Source: a virus
Reading direction: 5' to 3' (one strand)
IMG/VR virus record: IMGVR_UViG_3300012919_000008
Span: 1 to 55,741 of that record
DNA: 55,741 nt
Under the pieces are notes generated by a model. The model was given only the letters and a program-made list of their open reading frames with translations. It ran no database searches and had not been told where the DNA came from. Position numbers and translations under genes: made by a program. This document shows positions 10,052-19,516 of this stretch, piece after piece. Positions within the stretch are counted from its first letter, which is position 1. The number at the start of each line of letters is the position of its first letter.

Positions 10052-10800
10052 TATAGTGCATCCAAGCTAGATCCTGCTGTTGTTCTTGCAGACCCTAATC
10101 TACGTCCACCTGTACTTGCAGGTATCATATAAGATCTCATGTAATGGTATCTGTTAATAAGCATAGAACGCATTGCCTTAATACCTTCATCTGCTCTTTC
10201 TTTTAATATAACAGCATCCTGTGTATTACCTCTAAACATCAAAGCGTAAAACATAGCAGAGTCTACAACAACATGTTTAAACCTATCTGGTATTACCATT
10301 GTGTCATCGTGTGCAGATAGATCGCTTTGAAATACGTAGTAATCAAAAACTAATGTGTACGCTTGATCGGGTGGTTCTACTAAACCATACTTTAAGTCAG
10401 GTCCATGAAAAACAAAACGTGGCAATGCACGTTGCTGACTTGTTGCATATTCCTGATCTACATATTTTTCTAAATACTCATCATAAGTTATTATTGCTAG
10501 TTTTCTAGTGTCATTTCCTAATGTAGCATTCTCTTTAATTCTAAATGATTCAAAGTCAATTAACTTTGCATCTGTTGGAAATGCATAACGTGTAGTACCA
10601 GCAACTAATGTTTGTTCTTTTTCTGAATGATTAAAAGGCCACTCGTATTCACTCTCATTAATATAACGTATACCTGAGTTAACTGCATCTTTTGCGTGTG
10701 CATAAAAACCTGTAGCTGAAGCAAAGTTAGAGCTAGTAAGCTCCACCTCGTTCAGCCTTTTATTTATATCATTTACTAATGTTAAAAATGTTGTAGCCAT
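10051..10800 (-). CDS. Putative tail tubular protein A (head-tail adaptor)
   Basis: This 249-residue protein resembles gp11/gp4-like adaptors of podoviruses. The N-terminal helix region FLTLVNDINKRLNEVELTSS and the segment INESEYEWPF are typical of the family, followed by a beta-rich middle and a helical C-terminus with VVDSAMFYALMFRGN. Such proteins sit under the portal and connect it to the nozzle. It lies after a hairpin that separates it from the capsid genes and overlaps the next gene by one base. Family assignment is moderately secure. Confidence 0.68.
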   Translation of the reverse strand: MATTFLTLVNDINKRLNEVELTSSNFASATGFYAHAKDAVNSGIRYINESEYEWPFNHSEKEQTLVAGTTRYAFPTDAKLIDFESFRIKENATLGNDTRKLAIITYDEYLEKYVDQEYATSQQRALPRFVFHGPDLKYGLVEPPDQAYTLVFDYYVFQSDLSAHDDTMVIPDRFKHVVVDSAMFYALMFRGNTQDAVILKERADEGIKAMRSMLINRYHYMRSYMIPASTGGRRLGSARTTAGSSLDAL

Positions 10801-10816
10801 AGTATATCCCTAAGTA

Positions 10817-10845
10817 GAAAGGGGCAGGTTTATCCCACCCCTTTC
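10817..10845 (-). terminator. Hairpin after capsid genes, possible weak terminator or attenuator
   Basis: GAAAGGGG and CCCCTTTC form an 8-base-pair perfect stem with an inner GG/CC extension. It lies just after the stop of the 164-residue capsid-associated gene and before the tail tubular A-like gene. No run of T follows, so it is not a classic intrinsic terminator. It could lower read-through or protect the 3' end of abundant capsid mRNA, as structures after capsid genes do in other podoviruses. Confidence 0.5.
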
Positions 10846-10852
10846 ACATGTG

Positions 10853-11347
10853 TTACGCGAGTGTATCACGATCCACTTCGTCTGCACCTACTGTGCCTAT
10901 GTCATCAACGTCTAGCAATAATGCAAAGACACGGATAACACCAGCCGTTGTAGTTCCAGTTTGTGCCTGAATCAATACGTCAAGCGTATCAGCAGTTGCA
11001 CCAATAGTGATAGGGCCATTACCTGCACCCACACTGTAATCACCTGCTGATGCAGCGTCGAAGTCAAAGCCATCAACGTATGCGTCAACGTCAGTGCCTG
11101 TTACACCTAGATCTAATGCACAGTCAGTAGAAGTACCAGCATGAACTGTTGTTACTTCAAAACCAGCATCCAGAATCATAGTGTTAGCAGGAACTGTGAT
11201 TGCTTCAATAATATCAGCAGCAGCTAGTGCTGTACCTTTAGCGGTAGCAGCAGCACCGAAGTCGATACTATTTTGCACAAGATAAGGGGTTCTTCCTCTA
11301 GGGCTATTGCCTCTAGCTGACGAAGATAATGTTGTTACTGTAGCCAT
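10853..11347 (-). CDS. Capsid-associated small structural protein, possible decoration protein
   Basis: This 164-residue acidic, Ala/Thr/Gly-rich protein has a predicted beta-rich character (segments ITVPANTMILDAGFEVTT and GVIRVFALLLDVDDIG). It directly follows the major capsid gene at 13 bases and shares its promoter. Genes at this place often code for head decoration or stabilising proteins. There is no recognisable enzyme motif. The acid C-terminus DEVDRDTLA is notable. The role is inferred only from gene order and composition. Confidence 0.6.
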   Translation of the reverse strand: MATVTTLSSSARGNSPRGRTPYLVQNSIDFGAAATAKGTALAAADIIEAITVPANTMILDAGFEVTTVHAGTSTDCALDLGVTGTDVDAYVDGFDFDAASAGDYSVGAGNGPITIGATADTLDVLIQAQTGTTTAGVIRVFALLLDVDDIGTVGADEVDRDTLA

Positions 11348-11360
11348 TATTCAGTCTCCC

Positions 11361-12419
11361 TTATACTAAGCAATAACGAGCAGTTGAGATAGCTTCTGGT
11401 CGAAGTATCTTACGCCCATACAAATGCATTCCTCTGACAATGTCAGCGAAGCTATCAGGATCACGATAAGTTTCGGTCTTGTTAATCTGTTCAGCAGTTG
11501 CCACAGCAGATGAATGACCAGCTACAAGCACACCAAAGTTACTGGCGTTTGTGCCACCAGTGGTTGATGGTCCTGTTCCTACAGAAGGTAGGTTGTTGGA
11601 CATGTACACCTTGAAGCCATGAAGATTGTTCAAGACTAAACCATTTTGTAATCCAGTTCCACCAAAGTCGCTATTTAGAAGACGAGAATCTTCATCTTTT
11701 AGAACTTCAATAAAAACTGGGTCAACAACAAGCCAACGGTTATTAGTGTCAACATTCTGCTGATCTAAGAGTCTAGCCATACGTGCCACTATTTGTAGTG
11801 GGTTTGCATTACCAGAACCGGGAGTAGCAGAAGTTGCACCACCTGCACGTGCTTGAATACCAATTGCGTTACTGGAAGAACCACCAAAAGAATCAGCCAT
11901 GATTTTCATGGAAGATAGTAGTTCATCAGAACCAGCAGTTGATACTGCTTTTGCACCGTTAACTGTAGTGTTAGCAGTGTCAGGAGCACTGTGTATTGCT
12001 GACTGTTTAAAACCAGATAGATAACCAAGTACGTCTTGGTCATACTGATCAGATAGTCTGTAAGCTGCACGATCACTTGCAAGTTGCTGGAAGTTAATGT
12101 GCGAATGAGCTTCTTCAATGTCATCGACTTTAAATGCAAAGTAGTTTGCTTTGTCAATGGTTAGTGAGAACTCTTCGTCATCCAGATCTTGTGGAGTGAT
12201 TGTAGTACCACGTGCATACTCTTTGACCGTGATCTCTGGTTCTTTGATCACTTTAACGCTATCGCCCATGTTGGCGATTTCACCAAAGTAATCGCTATTA
12301 GTAATAGCTTCAACAATTGAAGCCTTACGAAAAGCTACTTGTACCTGCTTAGAGTAGATAATTGGTGAAAAATTACCATTAGGCAGGTTGCCGTAGCCTG
12401 TAGCGGTTGAAAATGCCAT
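11361..12419 (-). CDS. Major capsid protein
   Basis: This 352-residue protein has features of a podovirus major head protein: the opening TATGYGNLPNGNF, the early segment VEAITNSDYFGEI, then VKVIKEPEITVKEYARG and DKANYFAFKVDDIEEAH, which match the spine region of HK97-fold capsid proteins. The end has a typical HLYGRKILRPEAI strand. It lies between scaffold and head-tail connector genes. A strong ribosome site (AAGGAG) precedes the ATG, and the gene has a dedicated promoter 200 bases upstream, as expected for the most abundant virion protein. Confidence 0.9.
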   Translation of the reverse strand: MAFSTATGYGNLPNGNFSPIIYSKQVQVAFRKASIVEAITNSDYFGEIANMGDSVKVIKEPEITVKEYARGTTITPQDLDDEEFSLTIDKANYFAFKVDDIEEAHSHINFQQLASDRAAYRLSDQYDQDVLGYLSGFKQSAIHSAPDTANTTVNGAKAVSTAGSDELLSSMKIMADSFGGSSSNAIGIQARAGGATSATPGSGNANPLQIVARMARLLDQQNVDTNNRWLVVDPVFIEVLKDEDSRLLNSDFGGTGLQNGLVLNNLHGFKVYMSNNLPSVGTGPSTTGGTNASNFGVLVAGHSSAVATAEQINKTETYRDPDSFADIVRGMHLYGRKILRPEAISTARYCLV

Positions 12420-12616
12420 TTTATTTTCTCCTTATACGACATCCCAATGCGTATCAAAACATATACGCTATGTTATCTACTTTAAGGGCCGATTGATAAA
12501 GAGGTGGTATATGTAAGGCCAACTACACATAGGCTCTTCTTATTCGGGTATCTTAGAAGTTTGGTGTAGTATCTGTGGGTAGTCTTTTGAAAAGGGCCAC
12601 ATTACTACTAATTATG

Positions 12617-12648
12617 CATAGTTATATGCACAATTATCTGTTTGTCAA
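12617..12648 (-). promoter_or_regulatory. Promoter for the capsid genes, TTGACA-N16-TATAACTATG
   Basis: On the minus strand TTGACA (12648-12643) is followed, 16 bases on, by TATAAC (12626-12621), continuing as TATAACTATG. It lies just after the scaffold stop codon, in the only sizeable gap of the structural operon (12420-12654). The same extended -10 sequence is found in two other promoters of this genome. Transcription would start near 12614 and leave a leader of nearly 200 bases before the capsid start. Confidence 0.75.
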
Positions 12649-12654
12649 CACCTT

Positions 12655-13509
12655 TTATCGTGCTGAACCAGATACGTCATAAATAAACTTACCGTTACGT
12701 ATAGCTTCCATTATGTCATCTGAATGCTTCTCATATTCTCTTGCAGACATACGTTGTACATCAGATTCTTTATATGAGTTGCCACTATCGTCACTGGCAG
12801 GTTTACTTCTTTTACCTTTAGTGGATACAGACTTTGCTGCATCCTTAGATGATGATTTTTTTGCAGTTATGTTTCTGTCTGCTTTATATAAGTCAATAGC
12901 TCTAGCAGCAGAACGTGCGTCATTGTCATTCTCATACAGAGCATTCTGTACCCATTGTGGTTGTTCTTCTGCCCATGTGTGAAAGTCATCATCGTTTCTT
13001 ATATCTTCAAAATCAGGGTGCATTTGTAGCAACTCAGTTTCTGCACGTTGCTTACTTACACTCTGTTGCATATCGTCTAGAGCTTTTACCTTTTCTTCTA
13101 GACTAGCTTGTTGTTCAGCAGCTTTCTTAATAGCAATTGTTTCTACTATACCTGCAACATCAGGATACTCTTTAGCCCATGTTTCTATATCTTCGTCAGA
13201 CTTAGGAAGTTGTATTTGCTTCTTGGTTGACTGCTCTAGTTGCGCTTTAAGATTACTTATCTCTGCTTTTAATTCGTCTGTTTGTTTTTGCTGATGCCTA
13301 CGTAGATCAGAATATCTCTTCTTAAAAGTTCTTTCTTCTGCATTCTTAGGTTCTTCTTCTGCTTCTTCTGATGAGGCATCTTGCTTTTGTCCTTCAATTA
13401 ACTCTTGCAGTTCTTCCTCTTCCTGTTTTAACTTTTCTTCTCTTGAGTATGGCCTAGATATAAACGCTGTTTTCTTAGGTTCTACTTCTACTTGTGTTAC
13501 GTCTGACAT
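12655..13509 (-). CDS. Scaffolding protein
   Basis: This 284-residue, highly charged protein is predicted largely alpha-helical, with coiled-coil stretches at about residues 20-110 and 120-160, and a small C-terminal domain. Low aromatic content, abundant Glu/Lys/Gln and its position directly before the major capsid gene are hallmarks of head assembly scaffolds. The C-terminal segment MEAIRNGKFIYDVSG probably contacts capsid. The start is preceded by AAAGGAAA. Scaffolds are needed for procapsid assembly and then leave the particle. Confidence 0.82.
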   Translation of the reverse strand: MSDVTQVEVEPKKTAFISRPYSREEKLKQEEEELQELIEGQKQDASSEEAEEEPKNAEERTFKKRYSDLRRHQQKQTDELKAEISNLKAQLEQSTKKQIQLPKSDEDIETWAKEYPDVAGIVETIAIKKAAEQQASLEEKVKALDDMQQSVSKQRAETELLQMHPDFEDIRNDDDFHTWAEEQPQWVQNALYENDNDARSAARAIDLYKADRNITAKKSSSKDAAKSVSTKGKRSKPASDDSGNSYKESDVQRMSAREYEKHSDDIMEAIRNGKFIYDVSGSAR

Positions 13510-13578
13510 TTTATATTTCCTTTCGTTGGGGCTATGGTAGCCTTATTAGGGGCATAGGTAGCCAACACATGTGGTTTA

Positions 13579-15417
13579 TTATCTTGAAGCTAAACCACCA
13601 CGCTTCATCTTCTTTTGTTTTTTTCTTTTAGATATAAAACCACCTTTATTTAATTGACCTCCTGCTGGTCCGTCAGGTGTTCCAACTCCTACTCCTGCTC
13701 CCGCTGCATCTCCAGCAGTTTGAGGTCCACCACCCATACCTGATGGATCTCCTGCTGCTGGTCCCGCTGCTGGTCCTGATGGTCCTGCATCACCTACACC
13801 ACCTGACATGCCAATAGGTTCTCCTACTTGTGGATCTGGATCTGGTGTTGTTTGATCTTTTGTTTTAGCTTTATCTTTTAATTCTTTTTCTTTATTGCTT
13901 ATCAAACCAGCTAAAGTAGGATTTGTTTTACCAAGGGACAGATCATCTCGCATCTGATTGGATATAGATATTCCTAATTGTTCTGCTTTATCCATCTGCT
14001 CTTTTGCATCTTTACCTATAACCTCATTGTCTTGGTTAGTGCTAAAATCTGGTGTGCTGTAACCACCTATAGCGTTAGCAGTAGATCCCGGTGGTGCTTC
14101 ACCTGCTCCGACAGCGGCTGCGTGTGCTACAACTTGAGATTTTGAAACTCCTGTTGCTCTCGATACAGTGTCTCTTGCTATGTCAACACCATATAAAGCA
14201 CCTAGAGCTTTTTCTGCATCAGAAATAGCTGTGTCTAATTGTGCATCGTATGCTGCCATTTCTTGAGCAAATCCAATTGGATCATTTTTCATCATTTCTG
14301 CCATTGCTTTCGCATCTTTATCATCTTGCTTTTTACCAAAGCTAAAATCAGGTAACTGCATACCAAGGGCTTTAGCTCCTACTTTTGATGCTACAGATGG
14401 TCCTAACATCATCTCTCCTATAGTCATTGCAGTTCCAACAATATCTGATGCTACTTTACCAAAACCGCTAGATATACTCTGACCATACTGTGCTTGCTCA
14501 AGAGGTGACATCTCACTAAAACCTTTACCGCTTACATCAGGGTCCATGCTAGACCTTGCTTTTTTTAATGTAGTTGTTTCTTCTGGTTTTTCAGGTTGTG
14601 CTCCTGCTTCTTGTTGTTGCTCGGGTGTTACTTCAGTATATCCCGGTGGTGGCTGATATGATGGCACACCTCTAAAGAAAGGTATAAATAGTTGATTACC
14701 CTGTGCATTTCTAAATTCTTTTACCTCATAGTTAAACTGAGGTTGTCCTACAAGTTGCTCAAACCTACCTGAAGCAGGAACATTAGCAAAGTCACTTAGA
14801 TCACCACCAGTTTGTAATTTAACTGGCATACCACCTTTAGCCATATTCTGTAACATAGCTGATGTATATTCTTCTGTTTTTCTCTGCTCTGCATTTTTTC
14901 TATTTTCAGGAGTGTCCTCTATAAAACCTTGAGGTATGGGTGTTACAGGTACGTCATTAAATACAGCTATTAAACGTGTGTCTGACGGATTGTCTGGATC
15001 AAAGTAACGCTTTTGAAATAATGATTTGTTTGTAGATTCTACAACACCACCTACGTTCATCTTTTTGTCGTCATCTTTCTCGTCAGTTATAGTGCCACCA
15101 ACGATAATTAAATCGGATGGCTCAAAAGGTACATCTTCATCTAGCACAGCTTCGTCAGAGTTACCCATCTGACCCATGTCTTCCATACGTTGTAATCCAG
15201 CTTTTGCCTCATCACGTAACTTCATTAAAAATCTTAACCCTAGAAAGCGTGTAACGTCAGCAGGAAACACAAACTCTCCCGGACTTAGCTTTGCATCTAT
15301 GTCATCTCTAACTTCTTCTTTAAGAGAACCAGTGGGTACATCATTTCCTGACACAGGATCTTTTGTACCACCCTCATCTTTTAGTCCACCTAAATCAAAC
15401 ATTTCCATCTGTTGCAT
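13579..15417 (-). CDS. Structural protein of unknown role between portal and scaffold
   Basis: This 612-residue acidic protein lies between the portal and scaffold genes. The N-terminal part has a conserved-looking block (DAKLSPGEFVFPADVTRFLG, then KLRDEAKAGLQRMEDMGQMG) seen in related marine phages. The C-terminal 90 residues are a Gly/Pro/Ala-rich linker that ends in a very basic tail (KRKKQKKMKRGG). A mixed acidic body with a basic tail could suit DNA or capsid contact. It may be an internal head or ejected protein; this is an inference from position. It overlaps the small gene before it by 23 bases. Confidence 0.65.
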   Translation of the reverse strand: MQQMEMFDLGGLKDEGGTKDPVSGNDVPTGSLKEEVRDDIDAKLSPGEFVFPADVTRFLGLRFLMKLRDEAKAGLQRMEDMGQMGNSDEAVLDEDVPFEPSDLIIVGGTITDEKDDDKKMNVGGVVESTNKSLFQKRYFDPDNPSDTRLIAVFNDVPVTPIPQGFIEDTPENRKNAEQRKTEEYTSAMLQNMAKGGMPVKLQTGGDLSDFANVPASGRFEQLVGQPQFNYEVKEFRNAQGNQLFIPFFRGVPSYQPPPGYTEVTPEQQQEAGAQPEKPEETTTLKKARSSMDPDVSGKGFSEMSPLEQAQYGQSISSGFGKVASDIVGTAMTIGEMMLGPSVASKVGAKALGMQLPDFSFGKKQDDKDAKAMAEMMKNDPIGFAQEMAAYDAQLDTAISDAEKALGALYGVDIARDTVSRATGVSKSQVVAHAAAVGAGEAPPGSTANAIGGYSTPDFSTNQDNEVIGKDAKEQMDKAEQLGISISNQMRDDLSLGKTNPTLAGLISNKEKELKDKAKTKDQTTPDPDPQVGEPIGMSGGVGDAGPSGPAAGPAAGDPSGMGGGPQTAGDAAGAGVGVGTPDGPAGGQLNKGGFISKRKKQKKMKRGGLASR

Positions 15418-15535
15418 TTACATGATCCCTTAACCGTTTAATTCTACTGTAGGCTGTAAGAGCACCCTGCGCTCTGTGTATTGCTACCATGTCATTTGAC
15501 TGTTCTAAAACTTTTATCTCTCGTTCTAGTAACAT
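15395..15535 (-). CDS. Small helical protein after the portal gene
   Basis: A 46-residue protein starting at the ATG at 15535, 11 bases after the portal stop. It is helical and charged (MLLEREIKVLEQSNDMVAIH, then RAQGALTAYSRIKRLRDHV). The same frame stays open back to 15754 inside the portal gene, but that longer form would overlap the portal by about 200 bases and has a composition typical of a shadow frame, so the short form is preferred. Similar short proteins with a RAQGAL-type motif sit beside portal genes in other phages. No good ribosome site precedes this ATG, so the start is uncertain. Confidence 0.6.
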   Translation of the reverse strand: MLLEREIKVLEQSNDMVAIHRAQGALTAYSRIKRLRDHVNATDGNV

Positions 15536-15545
15536 ATCTATATAA

Positions 15546-17669
15546 TTACTGAAGTGTTGCCATTGGCGGTTGTTGCTGACCAGTGGCTTGAGCTTCTGGA
15601 GCAGCTCCTTGTTGTGGTCCACTGAACCCTTGCTCACCCGGTGTTGGTGCTTGTCCTGTTCCAATCGTTCCTCCTCCTGTTCCTGCTGTATCCATTGGGT
15701 TAGTGCCGGGAGGTGGAGGTGTTCCAGCTTGTTGTGGTGGCTGTTCTGGTCCAAAAGTTTTCATTATCTCAGCCTGTATAGATGCTTCATCCATGTTGTT
15801 TGTAACTTTGTCTGGATCAAGATCAAGAGACTTTGCAATCTCACGAATGATATAATTAAACTTAGCAAACGGTGCAAGTGCTGGATTAGATGTAACACTT
15901 AAAAATTGCATCAATCTTTGACTACGCACTTCATTAGCCATCAAACTTTCTGTCCCACGTGCCACTACTTCAAGATCTCCTTTGATTGATGGATCAAAGT
16001 CAAACTGCATATTAAACTGAAATAGTCCTTCTCCCAACGGTTTTAGTAGATAGTCATCTACGTTTTTAATTACTGTCTTAATGCCACCTGCTGCTGCACC
16101 CATCAACATAGATATGCCTGATGCAGTTCTACCTACACCTGCTATACCTGTCTGTCCATGTGCAAAAGATGGAAAGCCTGTGCTCTCATCTGAAAGCTGT
16201 CTAGCTTTATCAAACATCATCATGTTCTCACTAGAAACATTTGGATACTTTGTACCAAACAATGCCTGTCCCGGTGCACCACCCTGTCTTCTAAACACTT
16301 TACCCGGATAAACCGTAAGATCCTGTCCGGGTACTAAGTTTGTTTCGTCTACCTCTATAAGTAAGTTACCTGAAAGCACAGCATTGTCTACTGCCATACG
16401 CATAAAGCCATTCATTAATGTCTGTGTATCGTCCATGTTCTCTGCAATACCAACACCAAAGAAGCTGTAAGGATTAAGTTCATAGGGTGCTGCAACGTAT
16501 GGTATACGTGCTGGTTTAAACGGATTAAGAACTACACGTAGTAGTCTACCGTTACATACCCATATGTTTGCCTGTAACTCATCTAGGTCTTTTAGATCTT
16601 GTGGTATGTCAATCTCTTGTTCTTCTAGTAGATCTGTATCTACAGTACCCCAATACTCCATAACCTCAAAACGATCTATGTCATGCTCTGGTGCATAATC
16701 TGATAGATCGTCTTCCCAATACAGTTTAGTGTAGTTTTCACCTTCTGCTATCACTTCTTCAATCACGCTGTCTCTAAAGTATGGACGCTTCTTAAGAGCA
16801 CGTAGTTGTGATCGTGACATCTTATGCCTCTCTATCACATACTGTGCTTCATCCATGTTATTAGCGTCTGGATCTGGATAAAAGTTCCACACAGATACAT
16901 GTGATACCTGTGGTACTGTCTTAAACATAGGATCGTATTCACCGTCTTCATTCCAGTTAGGGTATTCTTTGTCAATAGCAAATGGCCCCTTCATTACACC
17001 TGTGCCAAATAAGGACATCTCAAATGCTGTGCTTCTTAAATGTTTACTTGCACCTGATTCTTCTAACTGATCGTGTATCTTTTTCTGCATTCGTTTTGCT
17101 GCAACCATTGCAGGGCTAACTGTAATTGCAGAGCCTGTCTGACCCACACCTTCTCTAACACCTTCTAAGCCTCCTAACTTATTTTGATATTCACCTAGTC
17201 TGTCCATCAAAGACTGTTGTGTAGCTCCCGGTTCTAAATCATTACCATCTCCAGCAAATCCATACGGACTGTTTAGTATATTAGTTACCTCTTCTGTTTC
17301 TTTAGGGTCAAAGTGCACATCACCTGCTACACCGTCAGGTAGTTGTGTTGGGTCTATACTTAGTGGAAACTTTTGATTAGCAAATAGTACATCAACTATC
17401 TGTCCGTATGCAGCTAGAGTTTTTGTCTTTGTTATCTTTATAAATACTCTAGATCTTTCTGATTCTGTAAACTGCACATCAGAACCGTACAGTCCTCTGT
17501 AATTACGATATGCTTTTATCCAACGCTCTTCATCTTGATACCTATAGTCTTCTGCTCTTTTATATCTTTCATTAATATATGGTATTAAATTAGATATACC
17601 TTCATCCATAGACTCTTCTGCATCTTCAAGATGAATAGCATCTTCTTCCATAATAAAATCATCTGTCAT
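15546..17669 (-). CDS. Portal protein
   Basis: A 707-residue protein when started at the ATG at 17669, which has a ribosome site AAGGAAAA; the frame is open 10 codons further to 17699. It resembles large podovirus portals: an N-terminal EERWIKAYRNYRGLYG segment, a mid-part with VSVWNFYPDPDANNMDEA, then FGVGIAENMDDTQTLMNGFM and a Gly/Pro/Gln-rich C-terminal tail from about residue 640. It forms the dodecameric DNA channel at one capsid vertex. It sits between terminase and scaffold genes. The first codons overlap nothing if the later start is used, as the terminase ends at 17680. Confidence 0.88.
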   Translation of the reverse strand: MTDDFIMEEDAIHLEDAEESMDEGISNLIPYINERYKRAEDYRYQDEERWIKAYRNYRGLYGSDVQFTESERSRVFIKITKTKTLAAYGQIVDVLFANQKFPLSIDPTQLPDGVAGDVHFDPKETEEVTNILNSPYGFAGDGNDLEPGATQQSLMDRLGEYQNKLGGLEGVREGVGQTGSAITVSPAMVAAKRMQKKIHDQLEESGASKHLRSTAFEMSLFGTGVMKGPFAIDKEYPNWNEDGEYDPMFKTVPQVSHVSVWNFYPDPDANNMDEAQYVIERHKMSRSQLRALKKRPYFRDSVIEEVIAEGENYTKLYWEDDLSDYAPEHDIDRFEVMEYWGTVDTDLLEEQEIDIPQDLKDLDELQANIWVCNGRLLRVVLNPFKPARIPYVAAPYELNPYSFFGVGIAENMDDTQTLMNGFMRMAVDNAVLSGNLLIEVDETNLVPGQDLTVYPGKVFRRQGGAPGQALFGTKYPNVSSENMMMFDKARQLSDESTGFPSFAHGQTGIAGVGRTASGISMLMGAAAGGIKTVIKNVDDYLLKPLGEGLFQFNMQFDFDPSIKGDLEVVARGTESLMANEVRSQRLMQFLSVTSNPALAPFAKFNYIIREIAKSLDLDPDKVTNNMDEASIQAEIMKTFGPEQPPQQAGTPPPPGTNPMDTAGTGGGTIGTGQAPTPGEQGFSGPQQGAAPEAQATGQQQPPMATLQ

Positions 17670-17679
17670 TACATTTTCC

Positions 17680-19236
17680 TTAATATCCGAAGACTGCATC
17701 TGCTACTTGCATCTGGCTAGGTGGTTTTCTACTTGGATCGTAATCAAACAAGTTAAACCTTGGTCTTGACATTATACCATACCGTAATGCATCATACAAG
17801 TGGTCTTCTGCGTGTGTATCTATATCTTCAGGATTGCGTTTGTCTATCGGTAATGCAGGTAGTTGCGATATTAGATTTGTACATCCTGAAAAGAATACTA
17901 ATCTAGGTTCTTCTGTAAACTCATCTACCTGTAATCTTCTGTGTATCTCGTTCTTACCCGATACCCTACTGCCTTTACTTCTGTCTGATGGCCTCCACCT
18001 GCATCCTCTTTGTATCATCTGCTCTGCAAGTGATGGTCCTGTGTCACCACGTTTGTGCCAGAGAGAACTATCCAGCACACCATACTTTATATTACCGTCA
18101 CCTTCTTCTAGTTCTAGTACCATCTCTGCTAAATCAACAGCTAAAACTTTTGATACGTACAACTCTCGATATACTATTATCTGCTCATTCGGTGCAACAG
18201 CAAACCAAAGTACACCACTATAAGAACCATAGCCATAGTCACATGCCCTAAACTTAACCCAATTATTTGGTATATCAAAAGGCTCAACTACGTGTATACT
18301 TCTGTTAAACTCTGTAAACGCTGCACCTTCTTTTATATCCCAATCGCCCTCTAGCAATTGTTTTCTTTGATGTTCAGGCAACGATAATAGCATTGCCTCG
18401 TAGTCACCTGTCTCAGCTAGGTATGGGTTATCTGCTAACCTAGCTGGTATAAACTTTCTTCTAAATAATGCTTTACCTGCTTTTGCGTGTCCTGCTGGAT
18501 ACTTTAGTGTTTCACCTGTTTCTATATCCGTAGCTGGAAAACTCTTGTTGTATGGAGCAGGATCAATAAACATTTTCTTGACCCACTGATGTCCCGGTCC
18601 TCCGGGGTTTGTTGTAGCCCTCATGTATACACCTAGTTCTGGTGCAGTGGAACGTAGACGAGATCGCATATAGTTCCATGCGAAAGGTGTAGACCATTGC
18701 GTTAGCTCATCAAAACCTATCCAGCTAAATGCTAGACCCTGATAGCGCATTACGTCATCATCTCTATCCAGATATGACATCCAAAGTTTTGCTCCAGATG
18801 GTGCGGTCCACTGCATTTTTCTCTCTGACCATTTTATACCGGGACATACTTTTGGGTATAACTCCTGCGACTTAGATATAAGTTCTCTTAACTCCTCTGT
18901 TGTATGTCGCAGTAACAATCCACTAAAAGATGGATGGTCAAAGTATCTGGTAGGATCAGCTAACATTGCGTAGCTCTTACCACCTCCAGCACTGCCACCG
19001 TACAATACCTCTCGTTCTGGTGCAGCTAAGAACTCTGTCTGTGGTCCTTCGTTTGGTTTAAATACTACATTAAGCTCTCGCTCTAATTCTGTAGTGTCAT
19101 ACTCCAGCCTCTGAGGGGCCAACTCTTTTTGCACCGACTCTGCTGGTTTCGATTTCTTCTGCCTTTTTGATCGCCTTTTCCGCATACTCTGCCCACTTGC
19201 GGAGGCTTCTAGCTTTGTCCTTACGCTGTCGCTCAT
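17680..19236 (-). CDS. terL: Terminase large subunit
   Basis: The ATP-driven DNA packaging motor. In the 518-residue frame, Walker A is GGSAGGGKS (80-88), Walker B is WIGFDEL with D176 and E177, and the C-terminal RuvC-type nuclease shows D333 (ACDYGYG), E358 and D389 (VLDSS). The length is normal. The first 46 codons overlap the previous gene by 140 bases in another frame, and this N-terminal part is basic and low in complexity, so the true start may be a later ATG (19185) or GTG. It is followed by the portal gene, as usual. Confidence 0.92.
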   Translation of the reverse strand: MSDSVRTKLEASASGQSMRKRRSKRQKKSKPAESVQKELAPQRLEYDTTELERELNVVFKPNEGPQTEFLAAPEREVLYGGSAGGGKSYAMLADPTRYFDHPSFSGLLLRHTTEELRELISKSQELYPKVCPGIKWSERKMQWTAPSGAKLWMSYLDRDDDVMRYQGLAFSWIGFDELTQWSTPFAWNYMRSRLRSTAPELGVYMRATTNPGGPGHQWVKKMFIDPAPYNKSFPATDIETGETLKYPAGHAKAGKALFRRKFIPARLADNPYLAETGDYEAMLLSLPEHQRKQLLEGDWDIKEGAAFTEFNRSIHVVEPFDIPNNWVKFRACDYGYGSYSGVLWFAVAPNEQIIVYRELYVSKVLAVDLAEMVLELEEGDGNIKYGVLDSSLWHKRGDTGPSLAEQMIQRGCRWRPSDRSKGSRVSGKNEIHRRLQVDEFTEEPRLVFFSGCTNLISQLPALPIDKRNPEDIDTHAEDHLYDALRYGIMSRPRFNLFDYDPSRKPPSQMQVADAVFGY

Positions 19237-19516
19237 GCTTTATTCTTTTCTGTAATCCAAGGTGTGATATATACCTTCCTGTATTCTTACTTAACCATGC
19301 TGCAACTTCACGCAACGAGTACTGTCTAAGATACATTTTAGCTTTCTCCAGATGATCCAACTCTTCTTTGATTGGCAAGAGCAGGTCTTCGTCTTCTGGA
19401 TCAACTTCGTATCCGAAGGGTATTGTTCTAGCAATACGTGGTACAGGTAGCCACTCATTTTCTTCCTTTATATCTGTTGGTTGCGGTAGTTTCCATTTGC
19501 CTAAACTTCTGTCCAT
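19097..19516 (-). CDS. HTH protein next to terminase, candidate terminase small subunit
   Basis: This 139-residue basic protein has an N-terminal part (IPFGYEVDPEDEDLLLPIKE) and a helix-turn-helix-like region SLREVAAWLSKNTGRYISHL followed by a basic helix. This layout matches small-terminase-like proteins of marine phages that bind packaging sites. It overlaps terL by 140 bases and the previous gene by one base. A second candidate small terminase, the 124-residue gene at 19978-20352, lies nearby, and sequence alone does not decide which one serves. Confidence 0.62.
   Translation of the reverse strand: MDRSLGKWKLPQPTDIKEENEWLPVPRIARTIPFGYEVDPEDEDLLLPIKEELDHLEKAKMYLRQYSLREVAAWLSKNTGRYISHLGLQKRIKHERQRKDKARSLRKWAEYAEKAIKKAEEIETSRVGAKRVGPSEAGV

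Noticed and set aside
5874-10508. Plus-strand open frames opposite fibre and tube genes
   Set aside because: Opposite-frame shadows of repetitive Thr/Gly-rich genes, hydrophobic and without any domain.
15546-15754. Longer form of the small gene after the portal, starting at 15754
   Set aside because: It overlaps the Gln/Pro-rich portal tail by about 200 bases in another frame; the Gln/His-rich sequence is a shadow of it.
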